DNA of 64,000 bases from Aspidapion aeneum (taxonomy: Eukaryota; Arthropoda; Insecta; Coleoptera; Brentidae). The notes under the pieces are model-generated. The model had not been told where the DNA came from. It was given only the letters and a program-made list of their open reading frames with translations, and made no database searches. Positions 11,517 through 23,900 of the stretch are shown here, piece after piece (position 1 is the first letter of the stretch; each line of letters begins with the position of its first letter). A program made the position numbers and the translations under genes. Location: positions 41,968,735 through 42,032,734 of the forward strand of contig OY755044.1 in the NCBI GenBank assembly GCA_963576565.1, read 5' to 3'.

Positions 11517-12226
11517 AGCTCACACTACTACTATACTATAGTAGTGTGAGCTATAGTGATCCTAATTTTGACGAGAAAAAAAAGTTGCTCCGATTTCAAA
11601 AATTTTTATATATCTTTGCGTTTCAGATGATTTTGAAACTTTTTTGTTTCGCCGTCTGTCTGTATGTCTGTCTGTCTGTAACGACCAACGCGCATAACTC
11701 AAAAACCGCTTGCCCGATTTTAATGAAATTTGGTACCTACGCTGGGTTTTGGGTCGAGATGGTCCCATTTAAAAATGAACAAAATCCACCAAACACAAGC
11801 CAAATAAAAGGGTGGGGGTATATTTCAAAAATTAGAGTTTATGTAAAAATATGGCGTGTGTGATATCAAACGAAAGGTAATTGCGTCTGGAGTTAAATAA
11901 AATACATTTTACTTTTAAAAAAAGGGTGGGGTTAAATTAAAAAAATTAATGTTTATGTGGAAATATGGCGTGTGTGATATCAAACGAAAGGTAATTGAGT
12001 CTGGAGTTAAACAAAATACATTTTAGTTAAAAAAAAAGGTGGGGGTAGATTTGAAAAATTAAAGTTTAAGTCAAAACATGGCTTGTGTGGTATCAAACGA
12101 ACGGTAATTGAGTCTGGAGTTCAATAAAATATATTTCAGTTTTTAGTTATATTAGCTCACACGTACACTATAACTATAGTACCTAGTGTGAGCTTAGGTG
12201 CCCATAGATTGGCAGAGTATTTTTTT
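11517..12226 (-). mobile_element. Hairpin-ended element, copy H3
   Basis: A complete copy in inverted orientation. The terminal hairpin is at 11517-11552 (AGCTCACACTACTACTATAC and its mirror). The TGTCTGTCTGTCTG block, three units of about 120 bp and the subterminal hairpin at 12154-12194 follow, and the copy ends GGCAGAGTA. A/T homopolymers flank both ends. Readable peptides in it are repeat-derived. Confidence 0.75.
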
Positions 12227-12364
12227 AAGGAATTGAGCAGTAAATACCTTGTAGAATATTTAACGGTGGTAACATCACACTACTAAACTGACGCTGTTGA
12301 TAAAAACGTATGCATACAATGTCCAAAAGGGACATATTAATTCTAAAATTTAATATATATTTTT

Positions 12365-12953
12365 AGCTCACACATATACTATACTATAGTTCGAGAAAAA
12401 AAAAGTTGCTCCGATTTCAAAAATTTTTATATATCTTTGCGTTTCAGATGATTTTGAAACTTCTTTGTTGCGCCATCTGTCTGTCTGTCTGTCTGTCTGT
12501 ATGTCTGTCTGTAACGACCAACGCGCATAACTCAAAAACCGCTTGGCCGATTTTAATGAAATTTGGTACCTAGGCTGGGTCTTGGGTCGAGAGGGTCCCA
12601 TTTAAAAATGAATCCACAATCCAAAATCCACCGAACACAAACCAAATAAAAGAGTGGGGGTATATTTCAAAAATTAGAGTTTAAGTAAAAATATGGCGTG
12701 TGTGATATCAAACGAAAGGTAATTGAGTCCGAAGTTTAGGAAAATACATTTTAGTTTTTGTTTTTTTTAAGGGTGGGGGTAGATTTCAAAAATTCGAGTT
12801 CTGAGTCAAAACATGGCTTGTGTGGTATCAAACGAAAGGTAATTTAGTCTGGAGTTGAATAAAATATATTTCAGTTTTTAGTTATATTAGCTCACACGTA
12901 CAGTCTAACTATAGTACCTAGTGTGAGCTTAGGGGCCCATATATTGGCAGAGT
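12365..12953 (-). mobile_element. Hairpin-ended element, copy H4
   Basis: A second inverted copy, about 140 bp after H3. Its terminal hairpin is broken: only the first half (12365-12390) is present before TCGAGAAAAA. Two units and the subterminal hairpin (12889-12929) remain. The (CTGT)n microsatellite at about 12477-12512 is the longest among the copies here. Confidence 0.75.
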
Positions 12954-13102
12954 ATTTAAATTGACTTAAGTATCAGAAAATTTGAATATGAAAAGTAAAT
13001 TTTTTATTCTCAAAATAACGGTTTTCAAACAGAGCACTGTTTTCCCCTAACGTGCAAAAAATATTTTTATATTGATGCATAGGTTGTATATTATTCTACA
13101 GG

Positions 13103-14690
13103 GTGTTATTAAATAAGATGTCAAAGTTAAAGGAGGTAATTCTTGGGTTCATTTTGAGAAAAAAAACTTTATATGAACATAATTCACACCCCTTAAAACT
13201 AAGGTCACTGTATAACGAACTCCTTAGAAGGAACTTCGTTATCTAGTGACCTTACTTAAAACCACCTAGATCTAACTAAAAAATACGACTTTTTTGGAAA
13301 CGCGAATAACTAGTGATTTATTTTTTGTAGCTTTTGTTTTTTTTGTACTTATAAATCTATTTAAAGATGATTGAGCAATTATTTTTTGGATGCTTTGTTC
13401 TTGTTAACTATTTTCTCTCTACATTGAAAATAGGTGGGACATTTTTTACGGAAAAAGAGTTAGTCCTGAGTTACCAGAGTGACTTAGTAAAGCACTTTCA
13501 TTACCAATTGATAATTACCTCTCTTAAGTCGATTTTCCAATTTTTTGAGTTAGGCCTTTTTTTGTTTTGAGGTGCGATATGTCCAAAACATCTTAACTTT
13601 TAAGATACTAATTTTAAAAGCTCCTTTCTAGATGTTTTTATTTAATTTGGTGTACACTTTCTATTTATCAAGGGGCATTTTCTGATGTATATATGTTTTT
13701 TTTATTTTGACCAGTGGAGTTCGTGCGAGAATTCTTTTCGATATTTTAAATAAATTGCTTTGTCTCACAAGGGGTCTATAGTGACATAAAAATAAATGAA
13801 TTAATTTTTTTTATACAAAATCTATACGTTAAGCGAAAAAAAACTCAGGAGGAAAAAACAGTGCTGTGTATTAATAATTTCTTCACAAATACCAAGGGTA
13901 ATTCCCACAAGAACGCCACTGGCCATAAGAAATAAAAATAAATGGATTCATGATGGATCTGATACCTTCCTAGCCCATTAGCACCCTCCAAGTAAACTCC
14001 ATGCTATATTAACCTTGAAAACAGTTTTTTTTAATATCTCCAAAACTAAAGCTCGTACAAAGTTTTTAACGAAAATATATTGCGAAAACCGCATATTAAT
14101 GTATTGATAAATTTTGACCAAAATCTAATCAGCTCATTGCAGTATCGAGCACTATTTTACCTGAAAATTTCATTAAAATCGGTTCAGCGGTTTAGGAGCT
14201 ATCGTGTTACGGACAGACACACATACAGACAGACATCACAAAGATATTGCTAGGATAGGTCAAAATACACCCAAATAACACATTTTCGGCGTTATTTAAA
14301 AAAAAATATTTTTCGTCGACAACAATACCTTCCCTAGCCATTGCTGCGCGGGCTAGGAAGGTAAAAAACATGTTATATATATAAAAAATGCCTTTTGATG
14401 AATAGAAAGTTCGTACAAATTTTCACGAAAATATCTAGTGATACGGCTGTACATATTATTATCACAAATATTAATAAAAAAAGAAAATTTTTTGAAAATC
14501 TTAACACCTTGTATCTCAAAAGTTAAGACGTTTAGGACATACGTTAATGTAAAGTTTTTTCTCAAAATGGACCCTAAATTACCTTCTTCAATAAAATAAG
14601 TAATATGAAATCCCCAAGTCTCTATCTTATTTAATAACCCCCATTTCCCATTCAATACCATAAAAAATGAAACACCCTGTACTAGTACAT
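13103..14690. mobile_element. Foldback element with ACAGGGTGTT ends, carrying a family X insertion
   Basis: The left end, ACAGGGTGTTATTAAATAAG, is mirrored on the right by the complement ending AACACCCTGTAC (about 14673-14684). Internal segments also pair: GGTTCATTTTGAGAAAAAA at about 13146 with TTTTTTCTCAAAATGGACCC at about 14555. A complete family X element (about 13935-14370) lies between the arms. The arms are diverged, so this is an old copy. Confidence 0.5.
13935..14370 (+). mobile_element. Family X hairpin element, near-complete copy
   Basis: It reads from the subterminal end (ATGGATCTGATACCTTCCTA) through the conserved block with AATCGGTTCAGCGGTTTAGG and GTGTTACGGACAGACACACA. It ends in the terminal hairpin CCTTCCCTAGCCATTGCTGC/GGCTAGGAAGG. 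The subterminal CCTTCCTAGCC repeat plus terminal hairpin is the same architecture as family H. The strand is given with the hairpin as the 3' end. Confidence 0.7.
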
Positions 14691-15579
14691 CAGAAAAATT
14701 CAGTCATGATAATCCAAGGAACACAAAATGTGGACAGATGGCTGGGAAAACTGAGAGAGTTTGAATCTTCGATATAACTTAAGAACAGTTGCGTCCCACA
14801 TTAGAATTGCCATGATGATTTTCAACCAGACTAGTGGCGAATTCTTTTGAGAAAAAAGTGCAGCACTGGTGCGCCACTAGTGCCATTTTCGTATTTTTTT
14901 GGGAAAACTAGTGAAATTTTTTTGTATTCTTTTGAGCAACTGACAACCCCAATGTTGCATTCAGTGCACATTTTTCGCCACGGGCTTTCCAAACTCGTGT
15001 TGCACTAGTGCACTTTCGTATTCTTCTGAAACTGCACTGGGGCAATTTTTTGACAGCACCTAAACAGTGTCAGTGGACCACGAGTGACGCACTAGCTTTA
15101 TCAAAAGAAAACGCTATATAAAATTTGCCGTATTTTTGCAATCTAGATTAAGTTTAATAGACCTTTCTTTTAAAATTTTCTGAAAAAGGATCAAAATATA
15201 ATGTAAGCAAACAAACACATATTTGCTAATAGTAATTTGCCATTTTGTCCTTGCTCAATGTTACGGGGAACCACTTTCGTAATTTTATTTTATTTTCAGA
15301 AAGGCGGAAAATATTTCCTTTGTAATAAGAAAAAACGGATTCTAACAATAAAGTTTTATTTGTTTTTCAATTACAAAATTATTCTTACAAGAATTGTATT
15401 TATAAAATATGTCCGTATATAATGTTACAAAAGTTTCCTAAAAATAAAGTATTATCTACTATATGTTACAGTAAAAATTTACTGTTAAAATTATATAAAA
15501 AAAAAACAGTTTTTAGACACATTTTTTTTTTAATTTTGGCTTAATGACAAGATAAATAAACAATTAACAAAAAATCTGC
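14691..15579. other. Repeat-like DNA with CACTAGTGC palindromes, no gene
   Basis: Between about 14830 and 15090 there are several CACTAGTGC-type motifs and reused phrases such as GAATTCTTTTGAG, suggesting a decayed repeat. The rest is AT-rich without recognisable content. Confidence 0.35.
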
Positions 15580-17002
15580 CAATGTTTTTTCGTGGCTGTT
15601 CATTATGCTAGGCCTTAGCAATAACACGTTGGTAACATCACTTGCCTTAGAATTGTACGTTTGGATTATACTTACAAAAGTATGATTTATATGATGTGCT
15701 GACCAGCCACTTGTCTGCAGTTTGCGTGGCTAACGTAACCCGGTTAATACAACACACCTTGAACAATGGTCAATCAACAAAAGACGTATGGAATCGATTG
15801 TTTGGATGTTGTTGTTATCTGAGGGGCAAACTAAACAGTCTGGCCGTTGTTGTATACGAGTTGAAGGGTTAAAGAGGTGGGACAAAGTTAAGGTGTTACC
15901 AAAACTGTTTTGTGTACTATTGATTGAATTGGCTGAACTTGCACTTGACTTGAGAGTTGACAGCAATCGTCTATAAGAGCGTCATCGGGGTCGTGTACGT
16001 AATATCTAAGCCTGCTTAGATATTTTAAAATGACAGCCAAAACGTCCATATTTGCGTCGGATTTAATAAACACCGGAAGGCAGGCGGGCCTTAGTAAACC
16101 CCAAATTCCTATTAAACTTTAACTTTAACTTTAAAACTTTATTTAGCAAGAATATGCTACAATTTTAACAATTGTAAAGTTAATTACATTAAAATCTAAT
16201 TGTTAGCTATATAAATATTAATAGACTAAGTAATATTTTCAACTGTAACACAATAATTTATTCTACCTGCATCCAAATGAATAATACTATAATTAAACAA
16301 ACTGCATTGAAAATAAATATTTTATTAAACTTTTTTTAAATGTTGTTAATTTCTTTTCATTTTTTATTGAGTTTTTTAATTTATTGAATTCTGACAAACC
16401 TTTACAAAAAATTGATTTTTGGACAATTAATTAGCCTGTTCAAAGTTTCGATATCTATTACCAATTCGTAGGATTTTCCGATGCTTGCCAGACTTCCATT
16501 GTGTTAATTGTTGTAAACTTTGTAAGGTAGATGGTTCTACAGTAAACTCTTTAGCTTCTAAATGCATAAGCACCTTGTCAACACCTTGCCCTTTTGCAAT
16601 GATACTTGACAAAGAACCCGCAGGATTTTTTCGTGTCTGTTTAATTCGCTAAGCCTCAGCAAACTTTTGAAAGCCGTAGTAATATTTATTAGCATCAAAA
16701 AGTTGGGAAAAGCATTTGCTTTAGACTGTCCGTTTGTGTTAAATCTAAACTATCTATATTTTCATGCACAAGTACTGGACGTAATAAAACTGTTGCACGA
16801 ACGGGAGCTTTCGCATAAAGCTGTCGATAAATCTTTTGCAAACAACCTCCAACATACTCATACTCTAGAATTGTTTGGCAATAAGGTACACTCAATGCTG
16901 CAGCGCTTTCGATTAGGGGTGGCATATTTATAATGTAAACTATCTTCCGAATCGAGAACTAGTAAGACATTTCCCAACCAAGACGTGTGCTGCATATCCT
17001 GG
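15580..17002 (-). pseudogene. MED16 last-exon relic, copy A
   Basis: This matches the complement of MED16 exon 5 (17958-19652), from the zinc-ligand C-terminus (CLVC at about 15825-15845) back to the segment before LGNVLLVVDSED. A further short scrap precedes it at 15580-15665. Frameshifts, stops and deletions break it into frames no longer than 88 codons. Its exon-5 sequence is interrupted at about 16118-16430 by foreign DNA. It lacks the coding equivalent of QWIADLSLNLLLKLPESR, a deletion shared with copy B. No upstream MED16 exons accompany it. It is a tandem partial duplicate that has decayed. Confidence 0.85.
16118..16430 (-). mobile_element. Insertion in MED16 relic A with a LINE-like 3' end
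   Basis: About 310 bp of AT-rich DNA splits the relic. Read on the minus strand it ends AAATAAAG followed by short TTAAAG repeats, which resembles the 3' tail of a non-LTR retrotransposon. No reverse transcriptase is left. Assignment is tentative. Confidence 0.45.
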
Positions 17003-17905
17003 CAAGAAGCAAATAGGTGTAACAAAGTGAAGGTGTTACCAAAACTGTTTTGTGTACTATTGATTGAATTGGCTGAACTTGCACTTCACTTGAGAGTTGA
17101 CAGCACTCGTCTATAAGAGTGCCGACGGGGTCCTTTACGTAATATCTAAGCCTGCTTAGATATTTTAAAATGACGGCCAAAAGTCCATATTTGCGTCGGA
17201 TTTAATAAACAACGGAAGGCAGGCGGGCTTAGTTAACCCCAAATTCTTATTAAAACCAACATTTCTCGTAGCCTGTTCAAAGTTCCGATATCTTTTATCA
17301 ATTCGTAGGACTTTCCGATGGTTGTCAGACTTCCATAGTTTTAATTGTTGTAAACTTTGTAAGGTAGAGGGTTCTACAGTAAACTCTTTAGCTTCTAAAT
17401 GCATAAACACCTTGTCAACATCTTGCCCTATTGCAATGACACTTGACAAAGCATCCGCAGAATTTTTTCAAGGCTGTTTATATCGCTAGGCCTCAGCAAA
17501 CTTTTGAAAGCCGTAGAAATTTTTACCAGCATCAGAAAGTTGGTAAACTCATTTGCTTCAACACGTTTTATTAAAATCAAAAAGTTGGTAAAACCATTTG
17601 CTTTAGACTGCCCGTTTGTGTTAAATCTCTACTATCTTATTTTCATGCACAAGTACTGGACATAATAAAACTGTTGCACGAACGGGATCTATCGCATGAA
17701 GCTGTGGATAAATATTTTGCAAACAGCCTCCAAACTTACACAGAACAGTATTAAAAAACAAACTTTCGTTGTTACCTAACGCTTTATGTATGGGCAGACA
17801 TTTCCCAGATTTGTATGATACTAATTTTATTACCATTTGCCGCGACAACCAGTTAATCAGCCATTATGTGGTGGTGATATGTGGCTGGCCAAATACTTTT
17901 TGTCT
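17003..17905 (-). pseudogene. MED16 last-exon relic, copy B
   Basis: A second degenerate copy of MED16 exon 5, directly beside copy A. It runs from the segment around IVHKTVLVTP (about 17035) to the region equivalent to the exon's N-terminal third (KSLPIHKALGNNESLFFNTV, about 17740-17800). It shares the 40-bp-scale deletion near 17330 with copy A, so A and B descend from one duplicate. A short phrase, AAGTTGGTAAA, is repeated within it (about 17540/17583). Frames are broken. Confidence 0.85.
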
Positions 17906-17957
17906 TCAGAAATATTAGAATTGAGTTATGTGAATCATTTAAAAAACGGAAATACTG

Positions 17958-20900
17958 TTAGTTTGCCAATTGTAATCTCCATAAACCGCCACATTGACAA
18001 GATCTCAGCCATCTTTGATCCCAAGCTCTAATTGCTGCAGTTTGCGTAGCTAACGTAACCCCAGTTGATACGCCACACCTTGAACACTGTTTTACTACTT
18101 TAGGATTCTTTCCTAAGTACAAATGACGTATGGAGTCGATTGTTTGGATGTTGTTGTTATCTGAAGGGCAGACTAAACAGTCCGGCTCGTTGTTGTATTC
18201 GAGTTGAAGGGGCAAAGAGGTGTGGCAAAGTTGAGGTGTTACCAAAACTGTTTTGTGTACTATTGATTGAATCGGCTGGACTTGCACTTGACTTGGGAGT
18301 TGACAGCAATCGTCTATAAGAGCGTCGTCTGGGTCGTTTACGTTTTGTATAAGCCTGCTTAGATATTTGAAAATAACAGCCAAAACATCCATATTTGAGT
18401 CCGATTTAATAAAAACCGGAAGGCAGGCGGGCCTTAGTAAACCCCAAATCCTTATTAAAACCAACATTTCTCGCAGCCTGTTTAAAGCTCCGATATCTTT
18501 TATCAATTCGTAGGACTTTCCGATGGTTGGCCGACTTTCAGGCAGTTTCAGCAAAAGATTTAAACTCAAGTCTGCAATCCATTGTATTAATTGTTGTAAA
18601 CTTTGTAATGTAGACGGTTCTACAGTAAACTCTTTAGCTTCTAAATGCATAAGCACCTTGTCAACATCTTGCCCTTCTGCGATGACACTTGACAAAGAAT
18701 CCGCTGGACTTTTTTCGTGACTGTTCATTTCGCTAGGCCTCAGCAAACTTTTGAAAGCCGTGGAAATATTTAGTAACATCAAAAAGTTGGTGAAATCATT
18801 TGCTTTAGATTGTCCGTTTGTGTTAAATCTATACAGGGAAATTTTCATGCACAAGTACTGGACGTAATAAAACTGTTGCACGAAAGGGGGTTGTCGCATA
18901 AAGCTATCGATAAATCTTTCGCAAACAGCCTCCAACATACTGGGACGCATAACTAGCATGAGATCTAACCAATCATATCCACCGATTAGACAATATTCAA
19001 GAATGGTTTGACAATAAGGTACACTCAATGCCGCAGCGCTTTCTATTTGCGGCGGCATTTTGAACAAATGTAAAGTATCTTCGGAATCGACAACTAGCAA
19101 GACGTTGCCCAACCAAGACATGTCAGTGCTGCATATCCTGGCACTTTTTCGTGGTTGTTTTGACAGCGGTTCATCGTGATATCTAATGGAGGTAAACAAA
19201 GTGGTACTCGCTATAGGCTTTAACGAGTCCCGGTACAAACAGTGAATGGTGTTGTCAGAAAACGATGCAACAATGTAACCGCTTGATGTACTGTTCACTA
19301 AATTTAAATGATTAGTTGCTAATGATGTCACTTTACTGTTGTACTGAAACCGACACTGAAACTTCCACAAAACAGTATTAAAAAACAAACTTTCATTGTT
19401 ACCGAACGCTTTGTGTATGGGCAGAGATTTTTCTCTGAGTTCCCAGATTTGTATGCTACTTATTTTATCACTACTTGCCGCAACAACCAGTGAATCGGCG
19501 TCTTCACGCATGATCCATTTGATGTGGCTCACCAGACACTTTTTGTCTTTGGTTAGTTGATCCATGAGGCCGTCTTTTGGTGCTTCTGATAGAAAGAAAC
19601 TTGGTAACGACTGGCTTTCGATGGTGCACTTTTCTTCGTTTTTGACAGAAACCTGTAACCAAAGTTTTTAGTAGTAACTTACTGGGATATGTTATTCTAG
19701 GCTACCTCAACCAGGGCTATCAAAACGGACGGGCAACAATTTGATAGTCACGCCATAACACAGCTTTAAAATATTGAATTTGGAATGACGGTTCATGAAT
19801 ACTTGAAATGTCAATATTTATGGGGGTGATTTTTGGGCCCATTTTGATTTTTTTTAGTCCGACGCACGGGTTTCATCTAAAAAAATAAAATCTACGTGTC
19901 TGCATTATGATATTGTCATATTAACGATATTGTTATGATCATGCGGAAAAACGGTTTTTAATTTGTTAAGCGAAAACCGTGCATCGGACTGAAAAACATC
20001 AAGTGATCAACTTTGGTTAGAAATGAATGGGGATTTCAAAAATAATTTTTATTTCAGGAAAAATCAGTGGCGTACCATCAATGTCTGCCAAAATAGGCAG
20101 GTCAAATTACGTACGAACGCCACTGATGAAAATTAAAAAAAAGTGATACATTAAAAAATGCCTCTTGATTCATAGTACATGTATGACAAATTTCATTAAA
20201 ATATCTGAAGTGGTATTGTAGATATTAATAATAAATTATTTATTTTTGAAAACTTTACCACCCTGTATCTCAAAAGGTTAGACATTTAGTTTTTTTTTAA
20301 AATGGGCCCAAAAATCACCCCCATAAATATTGACATTCAATTATGAAACACCCTGTATATGTCAAATATAACAGTTGGCATGCAGTACATGGCGGGTAAA
20401 TTGAATTCAAAATAAAGAATGCTAAATCTTTTAGCCTTTTAATCATCTTGCATCCTTACAAAACTTTGGTGGAATATAGGGATGGTGCCTAAGAATATTT
20501 CACTGAAATTTCGCGGAAATCTGTAGAGCCTTTTTGAAAATATCATAAAAAAACATCTGAGCTCCCATAAGACCTAATGTAAAAGTCAGCCCCCCGAGAA
20601 CAGCTGATATTTTCAGGGTCGTGGCCTGTATTTTTTTGTTGGCCTTGCCTCAACTTACAATAACAACATAGTAATAAGATATCGGTCATACCTTGTAACA
20701 TTGGATGGGCATTGAAGCGTCACCATTACTGACAGATAACAAAAAGTGACCATTTTTGCCATAACAAATGTCAACTGTCTTCACATATATCCGGGTAGGT
20801 CCAAGACTTTCGGTTGCTACGATAAAGTTGCTGCTGGCTGACAAGATTTGAGGAAGCAATATGGCTGCTAGCATACCTAAATATGAAAAAATCGATTGAT

Positions 20901-23900
20901 TATGCAACATACTACGCATTAGCTTTTTTGTGGAGGCAGAAAGTCGGATGCCGATAGTCCAACTGAGCCATAACCCAGGTTGGCCACATTGAACTATAAG
21001 ACGATGACAAGGTCATTTGATCTTACCTATATGACCTTGGAAAATTAAAATTTATTTGAAAAAAACACGATTTTGGATTATTTATAAAAACAATGTCAAG
21101 GTCATTTGACCTTAAATATATGATCTTATAAATATGTATTTATTTGATGAAGCACGATTATTGATTCTTTTTATTTAAAAAGTCATCAAAATTTGAGGTT
21201 GTTGATAAACCTATAGGAAATAGAATTTATCTTTTACTTTGAAAATTTAACTACTAAAATGATGGGGTCTGACATCCAACATTAGTGCGTGCTCCCATAA
21301 CATTTAAGTGTGAATTGCCGAATTGTGAATCAACAATAAAGAGTAACTCATTTTGAGGCGAATGAATGAAAATTTCTACATCAACTTTTATTTTCCTTAA
21401 TTTCCATTAGATTCTCAATGAAGAAAATTATTGGTTTAGATTTGACATTTGACTTTGGAAATCTGGGGGCACGGAATTGCCCCGCCAACATCGCGCGGAA
21501 ACTGCGGTACCATCTTTTGTTGAAACATTTCAGCCCAAAAACTCTACATCGGAATGAGCTACGAAACTCAAACATTGCACAGTCGTAGATCTTTATAGAG
21601 TTAACAATCCCTCTAAGTTTCATGGACTTCCATAAAGTAGTAAAGTAGTTACGAAATTTCAAAAAACGTCGTAATTGCCACTCACTCACTCATGTACAGA
21701 TCATCAAAATTCTACTGTACTTCCAGACATGCTACCAAGCTCAAATTTGGCACACTGATAGAAATTGTGACCAAACCCATGGAAAAAATCAAAAAACCCC
21801 AAAATTCTAATTCACTTCCCTCCCGCATACATGTTAAGTTATGTAAAAGTAATATTGCCTACTTCCAGGAACACTAGAGACACGAGCTTTAAAAGGCTGA
21901 TAGGAACTATGATAAAACCATAGGAAAATATAAAAAAAACCACAAAATTTTTAATAAGGCATTGGTAAAGTTTTGAACAATACAATATAACAATAAAAAC
22001 ATTTCCAAACTAGTAAGAACCTGTCATTTTGAAATTTGTATTGGAGAACTTGGCTTTAATTTTATCTCAGTTCTTTCTACGGAATACCACTTTCGCGTAC
22101 TTGGCTTTTTTTACATGCAATGTTTTTGTTTAACTGAGCTTTCATTTAAAGAACTACAAAAAGAAACGTGATTTGGTAACCGTATTCGTACTACCAAATC
22201 AGAGACGGGTCTTGAATGTTCCGCAGTATTGATTTGACATCTTATTATAGATTTTCGGGAGACTCACTTGGGTACGGACCGAACTTTGCGCCTTGTACAC
22301 CCCTGATTGTTAAATGTTGTGTCGTTGTGGTTAGGTTAAAAATACACTGATTAAAGCCACTTTTGTAACAACATATTACACACCTGTGGTTGTCAACAGC
22401 AAAACTCCTTTGGCTGGTCTTCCGCCAAATTGTTTGACAGAGCACTGGAATTTGACATGCTGAAACTTGTCCAGATAGTTCTCCTTTTTGTCGGTGGTAC
22501 TGAGGCATACTTTACGGCCAGGGTGGAAAAATGCGGCGGCAAGAATGTGTTCGCCCGGCAGAACCGTTTGGAAAAGGAGGCTCCATTCATTTAGTACAAA
22601 GTCTTTTGTTTTGTAGATACGAACGGAACCTGATATAAAAATGCTGTTTGAGTACCAATACTACCAATAAAAAATGTACAGACAGATTCATAAATAATGT
22701 CACAACCGAGGGGTGATCAGCTGCCCACAGTAGATGTACAAAATTTCCTACAGGACTCCACAGGACTATACAGGATGTCGTCGCCCCGCCCCGAGGGTAC
22801 TGGCGCCCCATGGGTGCCCTAAGCATGGTTAAGTAGTAGGGCCGGCAAAGGCAAATTTAATACAGGACCAAAAATTTATTAAAGCCCTGTAGGACGGTGT
22901 ACAAATATGGTTCAGCTGATCACCCCTCGGTCACAACTCAAATTTTTAGACACAAATTTAAGCTAACTTGGCAACAATGCATCTCTCCCATTGAAGAAAA
23001 TCATGTAAAGATGCCATGTCGGCCACCCTAAATATGTTTGTGTCACGCTAGAGGGTAAACGGCTGAACCGATTTTGACATCAAAGGTGTCGTTGAATTGC
23101 TACTGATCCTGAAGGTGCTATAGGCTATATTTTTTTAAACAGGAATCAACATGGCGGTCTTTAGATGCCATTTTGTTACATAATGTAGGCTTTAACCCAT
23201 TTACGGCCAAGGGTAGAAATAAAACTTAAAATTTTTAAATATTATATTTGAAATATCATCATCATATCAACACATTACAGTAACACATATGTGGCGTCAA
23301 AAAAAATAACTCCGCTACTTCATGTTTAACTTGGAATCGCCCATATTTTAAGCCAAAAAAACTCCCATTTTTAATTTTTAAAAAATTTCTGCTGTGTTGC
23401 GTATACGCATCAGCGGCCATAAATGGGTTAAGGCATACATATTATCTAAATTTCAGACGATTTTATTGAAATTCCTTTGATTACTCATTGCAAATGTCCT
23501 CTAATTTGCTGTAGTTACTTTGTAGTCCTTCCTGCTGCCACCTATCTCCCCTCCTTTCATTCCCCCCACCCTATTCAAAAACCATATTCGCATAATTTTA
23601 TCAAATATAGAGCGATTTCAAAAATTCTTTCAGCATACGCTTTCAAATTTTTTTTAACACCATTTCACTAACCCCCCCGCCTTTCCCTCTCTCCTTCCCG
23701 CCATCCTTATTAGTAATAGGTATAGCTATAACTCTCACAAATATAAAGCGATTTCAAAAGTTCTTTCTGCTCCCTCCTTATGAGTAATAGTTGTAGCTAA
23801 ACCTTTCCGTTTTAGGCTTTACAACAGAAGGGTGATCCGGAGAAAAAAACAATAAACCCAACGATCTCTAAAATTAAAAACAGACGAAATTTAACAAATT

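Noticed and set aside
11562..12601. Similar 68- and 77-codon frames in family H copies as a conserved protein family
   Set aside because: They start at different points, carry microsatellite-coded TDRQTD repeats and exist only because the nucleotide repeat is conserved.
15730..17848. A second functional MED16-like gene
   Set aside because: Frames are broken many times, upstream exons are missing and deletions are shared, so these are relics.
22245..22590. Frames of 87 and 65 codons as separate genes
   Set aside because: They are out-of-frame shadows of MED16 exon 3, whose true frame reads GEHILAAAFFHPGRK.
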